DNA of 64,000 nucleotides from Marinobacter sediminicola (lineage in GTDB: Bacteria > Pseudomonadota > Gammaproteobacteria > Pseudomonadales > Oleiphilaceae). Of this stretch, positions 52,432 through 61,351 are shown one piece after another (positions within the stretch are counted from its first letter, which is position 1; each line of letters starts with the position of its first letter). Location: contig NZ_JAVIXR010000006.1 in assembly GCF_031157525.1 (NCBI RefSeq), positions 1 to 64,000 of the forward strand. Reading direction: 5' to 3'. The notes under the pieces were generated by a model. That model was not told the origin of the DNA and did not search any database. It worked only from the letters and a program-made list of their open reading frames with translations. The position numbers and the translations under genes were made by a program.

Positions 52432-54636
52432 ATGAACAAGCAGTCCGGCATACATTACCTCCGCGAGCACAGGGAAGCGGGAAGCAGCGAGCCGGTTCCT
52501 GTGGAGGTCACCCGCATCCGCGACACAGTTGTCGCCGGGCTCGGAGATCTATTGCAGGGCGCGTTTGATGCCGTTGATGATTCGCTGTTCGAACTGGCAA
52601 ACAATGCCCGCAGCAACAACGAGCAAAACCGCTATTTTGAAGCCATGCGGGAAATCCGCATCAAGCGTAAAGGCGTGGAGCGCCACTTCCAGAATACTGT
52701 TGCGCAGTTTTTTGCAAATCCCCCCCATACCATTCAACTGCACGAAGACACTCTGGGACGGCAAGCAAACGCGGACAATCTGGCACTGGTGGGCAACGAC
52801 GATCTTGAAGAGCAAGTAGCTCTGAATGCCATGATCACCAAAGCTAAAGCGCACTTCCAGGGACCGCTCATCCAGCTTCAGACTCGCTTTAGTCATGTCT
52901 ATGACGGCGCTTCTGACGAGTCACCGGTCAACCCCATGGCCCCGGAACATCTTTGCAGCGCATTTACTGAAGCGATTCAGGCTCTGGAAATTCAAATCCG
53001 GGAGCGATTGATTCTGCTTAAGCAGTTTGACCGCTACGTTGTTTCCAATCTGGGCATGCTTCTGGATGAAGCCAACAGAATTCTCGTTCAAGCAGGGATT
53101 ATTCCCAATTTCCGCTATCACGGGAAAACCGGGCAGCAGCACAGCAGCCCTACGGAGAGCCAAGCGTCTTCCGAGAGCGCGGATAACGGCGCTTCCCATG
53201 ATAGCCAGTCGAGTGACGACCAAGGCAGCAACGCCGTCTTCGAGCAAATCCATCAGTTACTGGCTCGCCAGAGGGCCAATGCCGGCATACCATCACGCCA
53301 GTACAGCTCAGACATACGCGTTGTCGGCGGCAATGAACTGATCAGTCTGCTGGCCGCACTACCCCTAAATACCCAGGCAGACTCTCAGCTCAACCTCAGC
53401 GAGGGCGATCCGCTTACCATCGATCTCCTTAGTGTCGTGCAACAGATCCTGGCCCAAGCCAAAACAAACGACGGCAAAAAGCCTGCGCTGGAGGAAATGG
53501 ATGAGGATCTGATCAACCTCGTATCCATGTTATTTGAGTTCATTCTTGACGATTACAACTTGTCAGCACCGGTTCAGGTTCTGATCAGCCGGCTGCAGAT
53601 TCCGATTCTGAAAGTTGTTATCAAAGACAAGAGCTTTTTCAGCAAGACAACACACCCTGCGCGCAAACTGCTCAATGGTTTGGCCCGCGCAGGCATCGGC
53701 TGGAGCAACAGCGACGAAAAGGCGCGGGACAAGCTGTACGAAAAGATTCACAGCATTGTGCAGCGAATCCTGTGTGAATTTGATGGCGATATTGCACTTT
53801 TCGAAACTCTGAACGAAGAGTTTGAGGAGTTCCTTGCCAGAGAAAACCGGAAATCGTCTCTGGTAGAGCAACGTACCCGTGAATCGGAGCGTGGCCGCAT
53901 CAAGTCCCAGAAAGCCCAGGAAATGGTCGACCGGGTCATAAAAGAACGCGTAGCGCGTTACCGTCTCCCGGAATCTGTCCATACCATTCTTATCAATGGC
54001 TGGAGCCGATTCATGTTCCTCGCTTATCTGCGGGACGATGTAGAACATCGCTGGCAAGAAAGCGTCAAAGTTGTTGATGATCTTATCTGGTGCCTCCATC
54101 CGCACCAGGAAGACATTGAAAGAGATCAGTGGGTTCGCGTGGTACCCGGCCTTCTCAAATCGCTTAGGGCGGGGCTGGAAGAAGTTTCCTATAACGCCAC
54201 CAAGCTTGACGACACAATGAGTTTACTCAAGCATGAGCTGGCAGAAGCTTTCCGCGCAAGCTCCAACATGGAAGCAGCCGAAGCGCCACCTGCTCATGAA
54301 GAGACCCTGAGTGAAACAAAGAACCAAACTGAGCCCCAGCCTGAAGATGCGGTGATTGCCGAGTTCATGGCCCAGATTGATATGCTGGAAATTGGTCATT
54401 GGGTTGAGTTCAGACTGGTTAATGGTGCAAGCTTCCGCTGCAAGCTTTCCGCCATCATTGACGAAGCGGACTGCTTTGTCTTTGTAAATCGTATGGGGCT
54501 AAAGGTCATCGAAAAAACCCGCACTGACCTTGCCCATGAAATGCGACGCGGAAGAATGACACGGCTTGAACAAGGGGCCCTCATCGATCGGGCACTGGAC
54601 GCCGTCGTCGGATCCCTTCGTAGTAAAACTGCCTGA
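52432..54636 (+). CDS. DUF1631 family protein
   Basis: A 734-residue soluble protein of the DUF1631 family, function not established. The N-terminal part (about 20-240) is helical (GLGDLLQGAFDAVDDSLFEL, EAMREIRIKRKGVERHF). A low-complexity Ser/Asp-rich linker follows (about 245-280). The middle domain (about 340-560) is conserved in the family. After an acidic linker the last 90 residues (IGHWVEFRLVNGASFRCKLS, then CFVFVNRMGLKVIEKTRTDL) look like a small beta-barrel of PilZ type, though the RxxxR motif for c-di-GMP is not evident. The ATG at 52432 has AGGAG about 7 nt upstream. A TonB-like gene follows. Confidence 0.82.
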   Translation: MNKQSGIHYLREHREAGSSEPVPVEVTRIRDTVVAGLGDLLQGAFDAVDDSLFELANNARSNNEQNRYFEAMREIRIKRKGVERHFQNTVAQFFANPPHTIQLHEDTLGRQANADNLALVGNDDLEEQVALNAMITKAKAHFQGPLIQLQTRFSHVYDGASDESPVNPMAPEHLCSAFTEAIQALEIQIRERLILLKQFDRYVVSNLGMLLDEANRILVQAGIIPNFRYHGKTGQQHSSPTESQASSESADNGASHDSQSSDDQGSNAVFEQIHQLLARQRANAGIPSRQYSSDIRVVGGNELISLLAALPLNTQADSQLNLSEGDPLTIDLLSVVQQILAQAKTNDGKKPALEEMDEDLINLVSMLFEFILDDYNLSAPVQVLISRLQIPILKVVIKDKSFFSKTTHPARKLLNGLARAGIGWSNSDEKARDKLYEKIHSIVQRILCEFDGDIALFETLNEEFEEFLARENRKSSLVEQRTRESERGRIKSQKAQEMVDRVIKERVARYRLPESVHTILINGWSRFMFLAYLRDDVEHRWQESVKVVDDLIWCLHPHQEDIERDQWVRVVPGLLKSLRAGLEEVSYNATKLDDTMSLLKHELAEAFRASSNMEAAEAPPAHEETLSETKNQTEPQPEDAVIAEFMAQIDMLEIGHWVEFRLVNGASFRCKLSAIIDEADCFVFVNRMGLKVIEKTRTDLAHEMRRGRMTRLEQGALIDRALDAVVGSLRSKTA

Positions 54637-54720
54637 CCTGGCCTGGGCCCGCAATTACCATGCGGGTCCAGCGCCTCTAGCGCAGTGTTCATCTGGCAGT
54701 AAAGGAGATACCTGAGTTCA

Positions 54721-55503
54721 ATGCTGGAGCATGGCAGCAACAACAGCCTTCCGGCGAAGCATCGGATCGCCCTGGCCTTATCAACCGCCTTCCTGATTCA
54801 TACGCTGCTATTATCTGGATTTCCAGCTATCCTTCCTGATCCCCCCGCCCGGCATCGACAGCAAATGAATCTGGAATTGGTGGCAGCCGACAGCGCTCAG
54901 GGAGCACCTGCATCTGCAGACACACAGCGGTCAAACGAAGCGCCCATCATCCGCAACCCGCCTTTTGAGGTGCCGCCCGACAACAACCCCGGGCTGGCAA
55001 CACCTGCGCTCACAACAACCACCTCTCAACAAAAAACGGCTGCCAGTGACAACAAGCAAGCTGCTGCCACAAAGAATGAAGCTGGCCCGACCCAAGTCGC
55101 TTCTGTTCCATCTCCTTCAGGGACACCGTCCAAATCCGGTGTCCGCACTCAGGTTTCGAACAAGGAAACAACAGAAGATGACACCAAAATCACTCTGTCG
55201 CCCAGCGAACAGGATCCTTACCTGATAAAGCTGGCAACGCATCTGGCAACGAAACTTGAAACATTGAGGATACCCGCCATCAAGAAGCTGACGAATACAA
55301 GCACCATGGCATTAGAGCTTCAGCTACTGAGCAATGGGGCGTTAACACGGGCGAGAGTGGTCAAATCGACAGGCATTGAACAAATAGATCTTGCAGCCTA
55401 CCAAGCCGCGCTTTCAGCGAGCCCTTACCCGGAGCCGCCGCCTGACCAGAGAAGCAAAAGCCGCTTCGAAGTAAAACTGGTGTTTTCTCCGTCGCGGCTC
55501 TGA
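54721..55503 (+). CDS. TonB-like energy-transducer family protein
   Basis: A 260-residue protein with an N-terminal membrane helix (about 15-37), a long Pro/Thr/Ala-rich spacer (about 50-160) and a C-terminal TonB/TolA-like domain (about 172-258: YLIKLATHLATKLETL, LELQLLSNGALTRARVVKST, AYQAALSASPYPEPPPD). Such proteins couple the ExbB-ExbD proton motor to outer-membrane transport, but no exbB, exbD or receptor gene is nearby. It lies 84 nt after the DUF1631 gene. AAGGAG is 13 nt before the ATG, so an in-frame CTG at 54712 cannot be excluded as start. Confidence 0.85.
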   Translation: MLEHGSNNSLPAKHRIALALSTAFLIHTLLLSGFPAILPDPPARHRQQMNLELVAADSAQGAPASADTQRSNEAPIIRNPPFEVPPDNNPGLATPALTTTTSQQKTAASDNKQAAATKNEAGPTQVASVPSPSGTPSKSGVRTQVSNKETTEDDTKITLSPSEQDPYLIKLATHLATKLETLRIPAIKKLTNTSTMALELQLLSNGALTRARVVKSTGIEQIDLAAYQAALSASPYPEPPPDQRSKSRFEVKLVFSPSRL

Positions 55504-55538
55504 TTGAAGGCCCGCGCTTCAGGCAGGGGCAGGTGAGA

Positions 55539-55865
55539 TCAGGCCTCAGCCTGTTTTGCAGCACCTTTTACCAAAGTAGCCAGTTCGCCATTTTCTGACA
55601 TCTCCATAATGATGTCACAACCGCCAACCAGCTCGCCGTTAACATACAGCTGCGGGTATGTAGGCCAGCTTGAGTAGACTTTCAGGCCTTCGCGCAGTTC
55701 CTGGTTATCAAGAATATTCACAAACGCAAAGCGCTCGCCACACGCCATCAAAGCCTGCGATGTTTTAGCAGAAAAGCCACACTGCGGAGCTTGAGGAGAC
55801 CCTTTCATGTAAAGAATAATCGGATTTTCTGCGAGCTGATTTTTAATGGTTTCGTTAATATCCAT
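55539..55865 (-). CDS. grxD: Monothiol glutaredoxin GrxD
   Basis: A 108-residue monothiol glutaredoxin with the CGFS active site (APQCGFSAKTSQAL), GSH-binding WPTYPQLYVNGELVGG and GCDII. It carries iron-sulfur clusters, usually with BolA. The ATG at 55865 is chosen with GAGG 9 nt upstream; an ATG two codons earlier is also possible. It converges on the TonB-like gene and is divergent from argF. Confidence 0.96.
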   Translation of the reverse strand: MDINETIKNQLAENPIILYMKGSPQAPQCGFSAKTSQALMACGERFAFVNILDNQELREGLKVYSSWPTYPQLYVNGELVGGCDIIMEMSENGELATLVKGAAKQAEA

Positions 55866-56108
55866 GAACATTCACCTCTGGTTGAAAACAGAACAGTCTG
55901 CCGCGCCGGTTTGCGCTATTGCACCTGCCTTGACTGGCGCCTATTGTACACGTCGGGCAGGCTACTCAACAAACCGTGTAATTTGATACAGAGCAAGCCT
56001 AATACCCGCAGCGTTGTCATCAAACGCGCGAAGGGCTAGACTTGATCCCCCCGTTTTTTTCACCAGTACTTATACTCATCCAGGGCTTCATCTAGTAAGG
56101 GCCACCCC

Positions 56109-57023
56109 ATGGCAGTAAGGCATTTTCTGACACTGAATGACATGTCCACAACCGAACTGGAAGATCTGGTGGATCATGGCACCAGGCTCCGGAACGAATG
56201 GCGCCAAGGCAAGGTCAGGGATTCACTCAAAAACCGTGTTTTGGCGATGATTTTTGAAAAGTCCTCAACCCGTACCCGGGTTTCCTTTGAGGCAGGCATG
56301 GCTCAGCTGGGGGGCTCAGCGATGTTCCTTTCCCCGCGAGACACGCAACTTGGCCGCGGCGAACCCATAGAGGACTCTGCCATTGTCATCTCCAGCATGG
56401 TTGATGCGGTGATGATTCGCACGTTCGCCCACGAAACCGTTGAAACGTTTGCCCGTGCTTCGCGGGCACCGGTTATCAACGCGCTCACTGATGACTTCCA
56501 CCCGTGCCAACTGCTGGCCGACATGCAAACCTATCGCGAGCATCGCGGCAGCATCCGGGGCGCTACAGTGGCCTGGATCGGGGATGGCAACAACATGTGC
56601 CACTCTTACATCAATGCCGCCACCCAGTTCGATTTTCACCTGAACGTGGCAACCCCCGAGGGTTACGAGCCGGATCCGGAACTGGTAAAGGCCCACAGTT
56701 CACGCATCACGTTAATGCGTGAACCAGAGGAGGCGGCACGCAACGCAAACCTCCTGGTCACCGATGTGTGGGCATCCATGGGTCAGGAAGACGAACAGAA
56801 AGCCCGTGAGAAGGCGTTCAGCAAATACCAGATCAACAAGGCATTGATGGACATGGCAGCAAAGGACGCGCTCCTCATGCACTGCCTGCCCGCTCATCGC
56901 GGTGAAGAAATCGCAGCTGATATGATAGAGCACCCGGGGTCCGTCATCTGGGACGAAGCTGAGAACCGGCTTCACGCTCAGAAAGCCCTGCTGGAATTCC
57001 TGATTCTGAACCGCCTGGACTAA
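56109..57023 (+). CDS. argF: Ornithine carbamoyltransferase
   Basis: It makes citrulline from ornithine and carbamoyl phosphate in arginine synthesis. The 304-residue protein has the carbamoyl phosphate motif [13 protein letters not shown] (about 53-65), [10 protein letters not shown], the ornithine loop [11 protein letters not shown], and [16 protein letters not shown] lies about 7 nt before the ATG. It is followed after 5 nt by an ABC-transporter ATPase, so the two are probably cotranscribed. No clear ArgR box was seen in the 237-nt upstream gap. Confidence 0.97.
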   Translation: MAVRHFLTLNDMSTTELEDLVDHGTRLRNEWRQGKVRDSLKNRVLAMIFEKSSTRTRVSFEAGMAQLGGSAMFLSPRDTQLGRGEPIEDSAIVISSMVDAVMIRTFAHETVETFARASRAPVINALTDDFHPCQLLADMQTYREHRGSIRGATVAWIGDGNNMCHSYINAATQFDFHLNVATPEGYEPDPELVKAHSSRITLMREPEEAARNANLLVTDVWASMGQEDEQKAREKAFSKYQINKALMDMAAKDALLMHCLPAHRGEEIAADMIEHPGSVIWDEAENRLHAQKALLEFLILNRLD

Positions 57024-57028
57024 GATTT

Positions 57029-58102
57029 ATGAGCGCGCCGATAACGACTGCGGACACCTGGTTGCTTGAAGTAGACAATTTGACCTGTGGCTATGGAGGG
57101 GATGCCGTTGTAAAAGACGTCAATTTCGCGCTCAGCCATGGGGATATCGGCTGCCTGCTCGGGCCTAGCGGTTGCGGGAAAAGCACAATTTTGCGCGCTC
57201 TGGCCGGTTTTCTTCCACTGACCAGCGGCGAGATACGGTTGCAGTCTCACCCTATCAGCCTCCCTGGCCGCACGCTCGCGCCTGAGAAACGCCGCATTGG
57301 CATGGTATTTCAGGACTACGCCCTGTTTCCGCACTTAAGCATTGCCGACAACGTAGGATTCGGTTTGCGTGGGCTGGATAAGACCGAGAAGCGCAACAGA
57401 GTGATGGAACTGCTGCACGTGGTTCACCTGCAGGACCTGGCAGACAACTATCCTCACGAGCTGTCAGGCGGCCAACAACAGCGGGTTGCTCTGGCTCGGG
57501 CGCTCGCGCCTGAACCAACACTTATTCTGCTCGACGAGCCTTTCTCCAACCTGGACACCGATCTCCGCCGAAGACTGAGTCTCGATGTTCGTGAGATTCT
57601 GAAGACCCTGGGAATCAGCGCTATTCTGGTCACTCACGATCAGCAAGAAGCCTTCGCCATGTGCGACCAGGTAGCTGTTCTGCAAAGCGGGAAAATCCAG
57701 CAGTGGGACGTACCGTACAATCTCTACCACGAGCCAGTAAACCGCTTTGTGGCGAGTTTTGTGGGACAAGGCGGGTTTATACCGGGAAAGGCCGTGGGGC
57801 CAGACATCATAGAGTCCGAACTGGGCATTATTCACGGCAATCGGGCCTACAAATGGCCTGCCGGTACTCTGGTAGATGTGCTTATCCGCCCTGATGACAT
57901 TGTCTACGATGCGGAGTCCGATCTGCGCCCGAAAGTTGTGGAGAAAACTTTCGCAGGCACCTCCACGCTTTATCGCTTCCGATGCTCTGAAGATACGGAA
58001 TTTGAGGCGCTGTTCCGCAGCCATCTGGATTTCCACCTGGGCGAAACCGTACCTGTGCGGGTAGAAGCTGACCACCTGATAGCATTTGAGCGTGGAGTCT
58101 GA
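57029..58102 (+). CDS. FbpC-like ABC-transporter ATP-binding protein
   Basis: A 357-residue ATPase. Walker A is GPSGCGKST (about 46-54), the Q-loop follows, the signature is [15 protein letters not shown], Walker B is [12 protein letters not shown], and the switch histidine is in [10 protein letters not shown]-terminal TOBE-like domain (about 265-355, [12 protein letters not shown]) is as in ferric iron importers such as FbpC and in other MalK-type ATPases. No permease or binding-protein gene is in the window, so the substrate is open. It is 5 nt after argF. Confidence 0.88.
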   Translation: MSAPITTADTWLLEVDNLTCGYGGDAVVKDVNFALSHGDIGCLLGPSGCGKSTILRALAGFLPLTSGEIRLQSHPISLPGRTLAPEKRRIGMVFQDYALFPHLSIADNVGFGLRGLDKTEKRNRVMELLHVVHLQDLADNYPHELSGGQQQRVALARALAPEPTLILLDEPFSNLDTDLRRRLSLDVREILKTLGISAILVTHDQQEAFAMCDQVAVLQSGKIQQWDVPYNLYHEPVNRFVASFVGQGGFIPGKAVGPDIIESELGIIHGNRAYKWPAGTLVDVLIRPDDIVYDAESDLRPKVVEKTFAGTSTLYRFRCSEDTEFEALFRSHLDFHLGETVPVRVEADHLIAFERGV

Positions 58103-58149
58103 CCAACAGGAACCGCAGAGAAAAGTACTGAATTCATCAAAAAAAATGC

Positions 58150-58176
58150 AAAAAAAAGGGCCGGAAAACCGACCCT
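58150..58176 (-). terminator. Terminator of the rstA-rstB-like operon
   Basis: Arms AGGGCCGG and CCGACCCT pair with one mismatch around AAAA. On the minus strand the stem is followed by a run of T after GGCCC. It lies 160 nt after the kinase stop codon. The plus strand after the ABC gene has no T run, so it serves the leftward operon. Confidence 0.65.
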
Positions 58177-58336
58177 CAAATGACGAATGAAACAAGGAAA
58201 GTTCGTAAGAACCACAACCTCAAAAGTCATCCCTTACGCTTTAAATTATTACTTCAGCCATCCCGGTATTCAGTAGTACTTGTGTAGTCGCTTTGTAACA
58301 TCTGGTGAGAGCCCGGGAGCTGGCTCTCGACCTTCT

Positions 58337-59905
58337 TCACTCGTTCTGTTCCAGTGGTTTTCTTCGGGGCCAAACCAAGCTGAAGCGCGCGCCACCAAGG
58401 CTGTCACTCCGGCTCACGAATGCCTGCCCGTTGTGCCAATAAAGAATTCGCCGCACGATAGAGAGGCCAAGCCCGTACCCACCAGAGGTTCGGGTACGGC
58501 TGTCATCAAGCCGTGCGAAGGCTGTAAATACCTTTTCCCATTCATCTTCCGGAATGCCAGGTCCGTCGTCTTCTACATCGACCCGACAATGCTCCTCATC
58601 AATATGACAGCGAACAAGTACCTTCCCCGATGCGTAGCGCCCTGCGTTGCCTACCAGATTCTGGACAGCACGATGGATATAACGTGGCTCAACGTCTGCC
58701 ATCGCAAGCAGCTCTGTAGATTCATCAATCTCGCCTTCAATACACAGAGCTGGGCGCACAATTTTCTGCTCGGCGACAACCTGCCTGACAATGTCGGTTA
58801 CCGAGGCCTCTTCAAGGGAAAAAACCGGTCCGCCCTGTTCGAGCCGCGCGTAGGTGAGGATTTCGTCAATTAGCTCATCCAACTCCTGAATGTCACCATC
58901 AATCCCATCCAACTGCTTCTGCCGGGCCTCTTGGCTTTCGCAGTCTTCAATCATCTGCACACCGAAGCGTATACGGGCGACAGGGGTTCTCAATTCATGG
59001 GAGACCGCATGGATCATCTCACGTTGAACGTTCACAAGACGCTGGATGTGCTCCGCCATGCCATTAAACGCTGCAAATAAACGGGCGACGATGGTGCTTT
59101 CCCCTGCCTCTACACGAGCCCCCATTTCACCCCGCGCAATGCGCACAGCCACAGATTCGACTTTGCGCAGATTGTTATCCAGATTCCGAACTACAAACAG
59201 CAACGCCAAAGCCAATACACTTCCAGAAATTACCAACATCAACAAGATGACAGGCCATGCCCACGGATTAAAGGGAGCGGGAACGCTAGCCTGAATCAGC
59301 TCGCCATCAGATAACTGAACAAGCACTCGCCCTACCCCATTGCGGCTATAAAACGCAGAGCCTTGACTGGCCACGCGCTCCAGAACCTCATCATCTGGAA
59401 GTGCCGAAGATCCTTGAATCCTCAGAACGCTCAGGTTCAAGCCGTCTGCCAACTGCCTGACCGCTTCTTCGCGCTCTTCCGGGTCCACCACATCAAGGTG
59501 AATCCGCAGAATTTGTGCGGATGCTTCAGCAATATCACGATATGGCTGAGACGCTCTGAATTGCAGCGCTTCACCATGGAGCCCGGTAACCAAAAAGCGA
59601 TAACCCAAGCTACCTTCAATCGCCACCACTTGGCCATAGCCCAGACGCTCGCGCACGACGGGGTAGCCCGACAGTTCCTCGGTGCCAACCACCCGAAAAT
59701 CGTATCTGGAAGCCAGCCAGTGGTACTGCTGTTCGGGAGCAGGCGAAGACGCAAGCCAGCGCATTAACGGATCGGAAAAACGCTCATGCCAGAATTGTGA
59801 ACGTACGGAATTCATACCGACAAACAAAACACTACAGAGCAGTATCACCAGCGCTGTGAGGCCGGCAAGGCGGGCATAGAGTTTCAGGAAAAACTTCAGG
59901 GGCAT
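58337..59905 (-). CDS. RstB-like sensor histidine kinase
   Basis: A 522-residue kinase with TM1 (about 10-32), a periplasmic domain (about 35-215), TM2 (about 217-240), HAMP, HisKA with MIHAVSHELRTPVARIRFG (about 293-311), and a HATPase domain with NLVGNAGRYA, DDGPGIP and GGYGLGLSIV. Sequence features and pairing fit the RstB type of E. coli, whose signal includes low Mg2+ via PhoPQ, but the signal here is unknown. It starts 64 nt after its response regulator. Confidence 0.88.
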   Translation of the reverse strand: MPLKFFLKLYARLAGLTALVILLCSVLFVGMNSVRSQFWHERFSDPLMRWLASSPAPEQQYHWLASRYDFRVVGTEELSGYPVVRERLGYGQVVAIEGSLGYRFLVTGLHGEALQFRASQPYRDIAEASAQILRIHLDVVDPEEREEAVRQLADGLNLSVLRIQGSSALPDDEVLERVASQGSAFYSRNGVGRVLVQLSDGELIQASVPAPFNPWAWPVILLMLVISGSVLALALLFVVRNLDNNLRKVESVAVRIARGEMGARVEAGESTIVARLFAAFNGMAEHIQRLVNVQREMIHAVSHELRTPVARIRFGVQMIEDCESQEARQKQLDGIDGDIQELDELIDEILTYARLEQGGPVFSLEEASVTDIVRQVVAEQKIVRPALCIEGEIDESTELLAMADVEPRYIHRAVQNLVGNAGRYASGKVLVRCHIDEEHCRVDVEDDGPGIPEDEWEKVFTAFARLDDSRTRTSGGYGLGLSIVRRILYWHNGQAFVSRSDSLGGARFSLVWPRRKPLEQNE

Positions 59906-59969
59906 GTCAACGAACCCTGGCAGGGAAACGCCGGCCGGAATACCCGTGCCGACGCCAAAGACTGAATCG

Positions 59970-60698
59970 TCAGACTTCCTTCACAAACAGGTAGCCTTTG
60001 CTTCGAACGGTCTTGATCCTGCGGGGGTGGACTGGGTCATCGCCGATTTTCGGGCGGATCCGGGAGACCCGGACATCAATAGACCTGTCCTGTCCATCGT
60101 ATTCTATGCCCCGCAAGGCAGTAAAAATCTCTTCCCGGCTCAAGACACGGCCGGCATTACTCGCCAGTAGCCACAGCAGATCAAACTCGGCACTGGTCAG
60201 ATCGATGCTTTCTTCGCTAAGCCAGGCTTCGCGCATGGAGCGATCAACAACCAGGTTGTTGAACTGCAGGCGCGAAGGCTCTTCCGCGCTTGCTTCATCT
60301 GCGGTGTTTTGCGCATTTTCCGTTACGCGGCGCAGCAACGCGCGGATCCTGGCAAGAAGCACTCGAGGTTTGACAGGCTTGCTGATGTAATCATCCGCAC
60401 CCATCTCAAGGCCCAACACCTGATCAAGATCGTCAGTGCGCGCGGTGAGCATAATGATGGGGCCGGAATATAATGGCCGCACGCGGCGACAGATGGACAG
60501 GCCATCTTCCCCGGGCAACATCAGATCCAGCACAACAAGATCTGGCTGTTCATTTCGGATTCGCTCAACGGCTGGGCTACCATGGGTTTCGAGGGACACG
60601 GACAAACCGTTACTCTCGAGGTATTCACGGGTTAACTCAGCCAGTCGCTCATCATCTTCGACAATAAGAATTCGCCAACTTTCATTCGTCTGTTCCAC
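59970..60698 (-). CDS. RstA-like response regulator (OmpR family)
   Basis: A 242-residue regulator. The receiver domain (about 9-120) has acidic EDDERL, the phosphorylated Asp in VVLDLMLPGEDG (about 56) and the conserved lysine in YISKPVKPRVLL. A winged-helix OmpR-type DNA-binding domain follows (about 145-240, FDLLWLLASNAGRVLSREEI then RSIDVRVSRIRPKIG). It precedes the kinase gene and has RstA-box-like sequence upstream of its own start. Confidence 0.92.
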   Translation of the reverse strand: MEQTNESWRILIVEDDERLAELTREYLESNGLSVSLETHGSPAVERIRNEQPDLVVLDLMLPGEDGLSICRRVRPLYSGPIIMLTARTDDLDQVLGLEMGADDYISKPVKPRVLLARIRALLRRVTENAQNTADEASAEEPSRLQFNNLVVDRSMREAWLSEESIDLTSAEFDLLWLLASNAGRVLSREEIFTALRGIEYDGQDRSIDVRVSRIRPKIGDDPVHPRRIKTVRSKGYLFVKEV

Positions 60699-60823
60699 AG
60701 GCGTCCATCTCTTATTTTATTTTTCCGGGTCCATTATTTCGTCTGCATCTCACGATACAGACAACCTGATGTAACAGCAATTATACATGCTATTCAGAAA
60801 TATACATGGAACTGCCATGCGGT

Positions 60824-60837
60824 TACACCCGGTTACA
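60824..60837 (+). promoter_or_regulatory. RstA-box-like site upstream of the response regulator
   Basis: TACACCCGGTTACA matches the E. coli RstA consensus TACATNTNGTTACA at 10 of 12 defined positions. It lies 126 nt before the response-regulator start and in the tandem GGTTACACCC repeat at 60821-60840. A weaker TGTAAC half-site is at about 60770. It suggests autoregulation. Confidence 0.45.
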
Positions 60838-60877
60838 CCCTCTAAGCTCTAGCGAATTCGGCGTGCAACCACCCAAT

Positions 60878-61351
60878 TCACTCGAACAGCGGTCGACCTT
60901 GAGCGACTTCATCATCAGTCGCTTCGCGGCGCCCGATAATTTCCAGATCAAAATACAGAGTAAAACCCGCAAGTGGATGATTTGCATCAATTCGAACAAG
61001 ATTACCGTCAAATCCCATAACCTGGACAATCTGGGCATTTTCACCAGTGTTGGTTTGAAACTTCATGCCAATCTGCAGTTTTTCTACCCCCTCAAACATT
61101 GACCGGGGCACCTTCCGAACCAGGTCATCACGGTGCTCTCCATATGCCATCGAGGGAGGCACCGTAACCTCCAGACAGTCTCCGGCATTGCGCTCCTTTA
61201 CCGCTTTCTGGATACCCTCTATCACATCAGGGCTGCCGTACAGGAAGTGTAGGGGCTCACCACCCTCCGAGGTATCAACCAACTCGCCAATTTTGTTCTT
61301 GAGTACATAGTGAACTGTAAAAACATCAGGCTTTTCTTGAGGAGCTTGCAT
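60878..61351 (-). CDS. FKBP-type peptidyl-prolyl isomerase (SlyD-like)
   Basis: A 157-residue protein. It has the FKBP core with an inserted flap (YVLKNKIGELVDTSEGGEPL, FLYGSPDVIEGIQKAVKERN) and the SlyD/FkpB hallmark DANHPLAGFTLYFDLEI. No histidine-rich metal tail is present, so it is closer to FkpB in that respect. No signal peptide is seen, so it acts in the cytoplasm. Its ATG overlaps the stop of the acetyl-CoA hydrolase gene (TGATG), so the two are translationally coupled. Confidence 0.92.
   Translation of the reverse strand: MQAPQEKPDVFTVHYVLKNKIGELVDTSEGGEPLHFLYGSPDVIEGIQKAVKERNAGDCLEVTVPPSMAYGEHRDDLVRKVPRSMFEGVEKLQIGMKFQTNTGENAQIVQVMGFDGNLVRIDANHPLAGFTLYFDLEIIGRREATDDEVAQGRPLFE

Noticed and set aside
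60806..61102. A 98-codon plus-strand frame between the response regulator and the FKBP gene.
   Set aside because: Most of it is antisense to the FKBP gene and it spans the RstA-like repeat; no ribosome binding site or domain.
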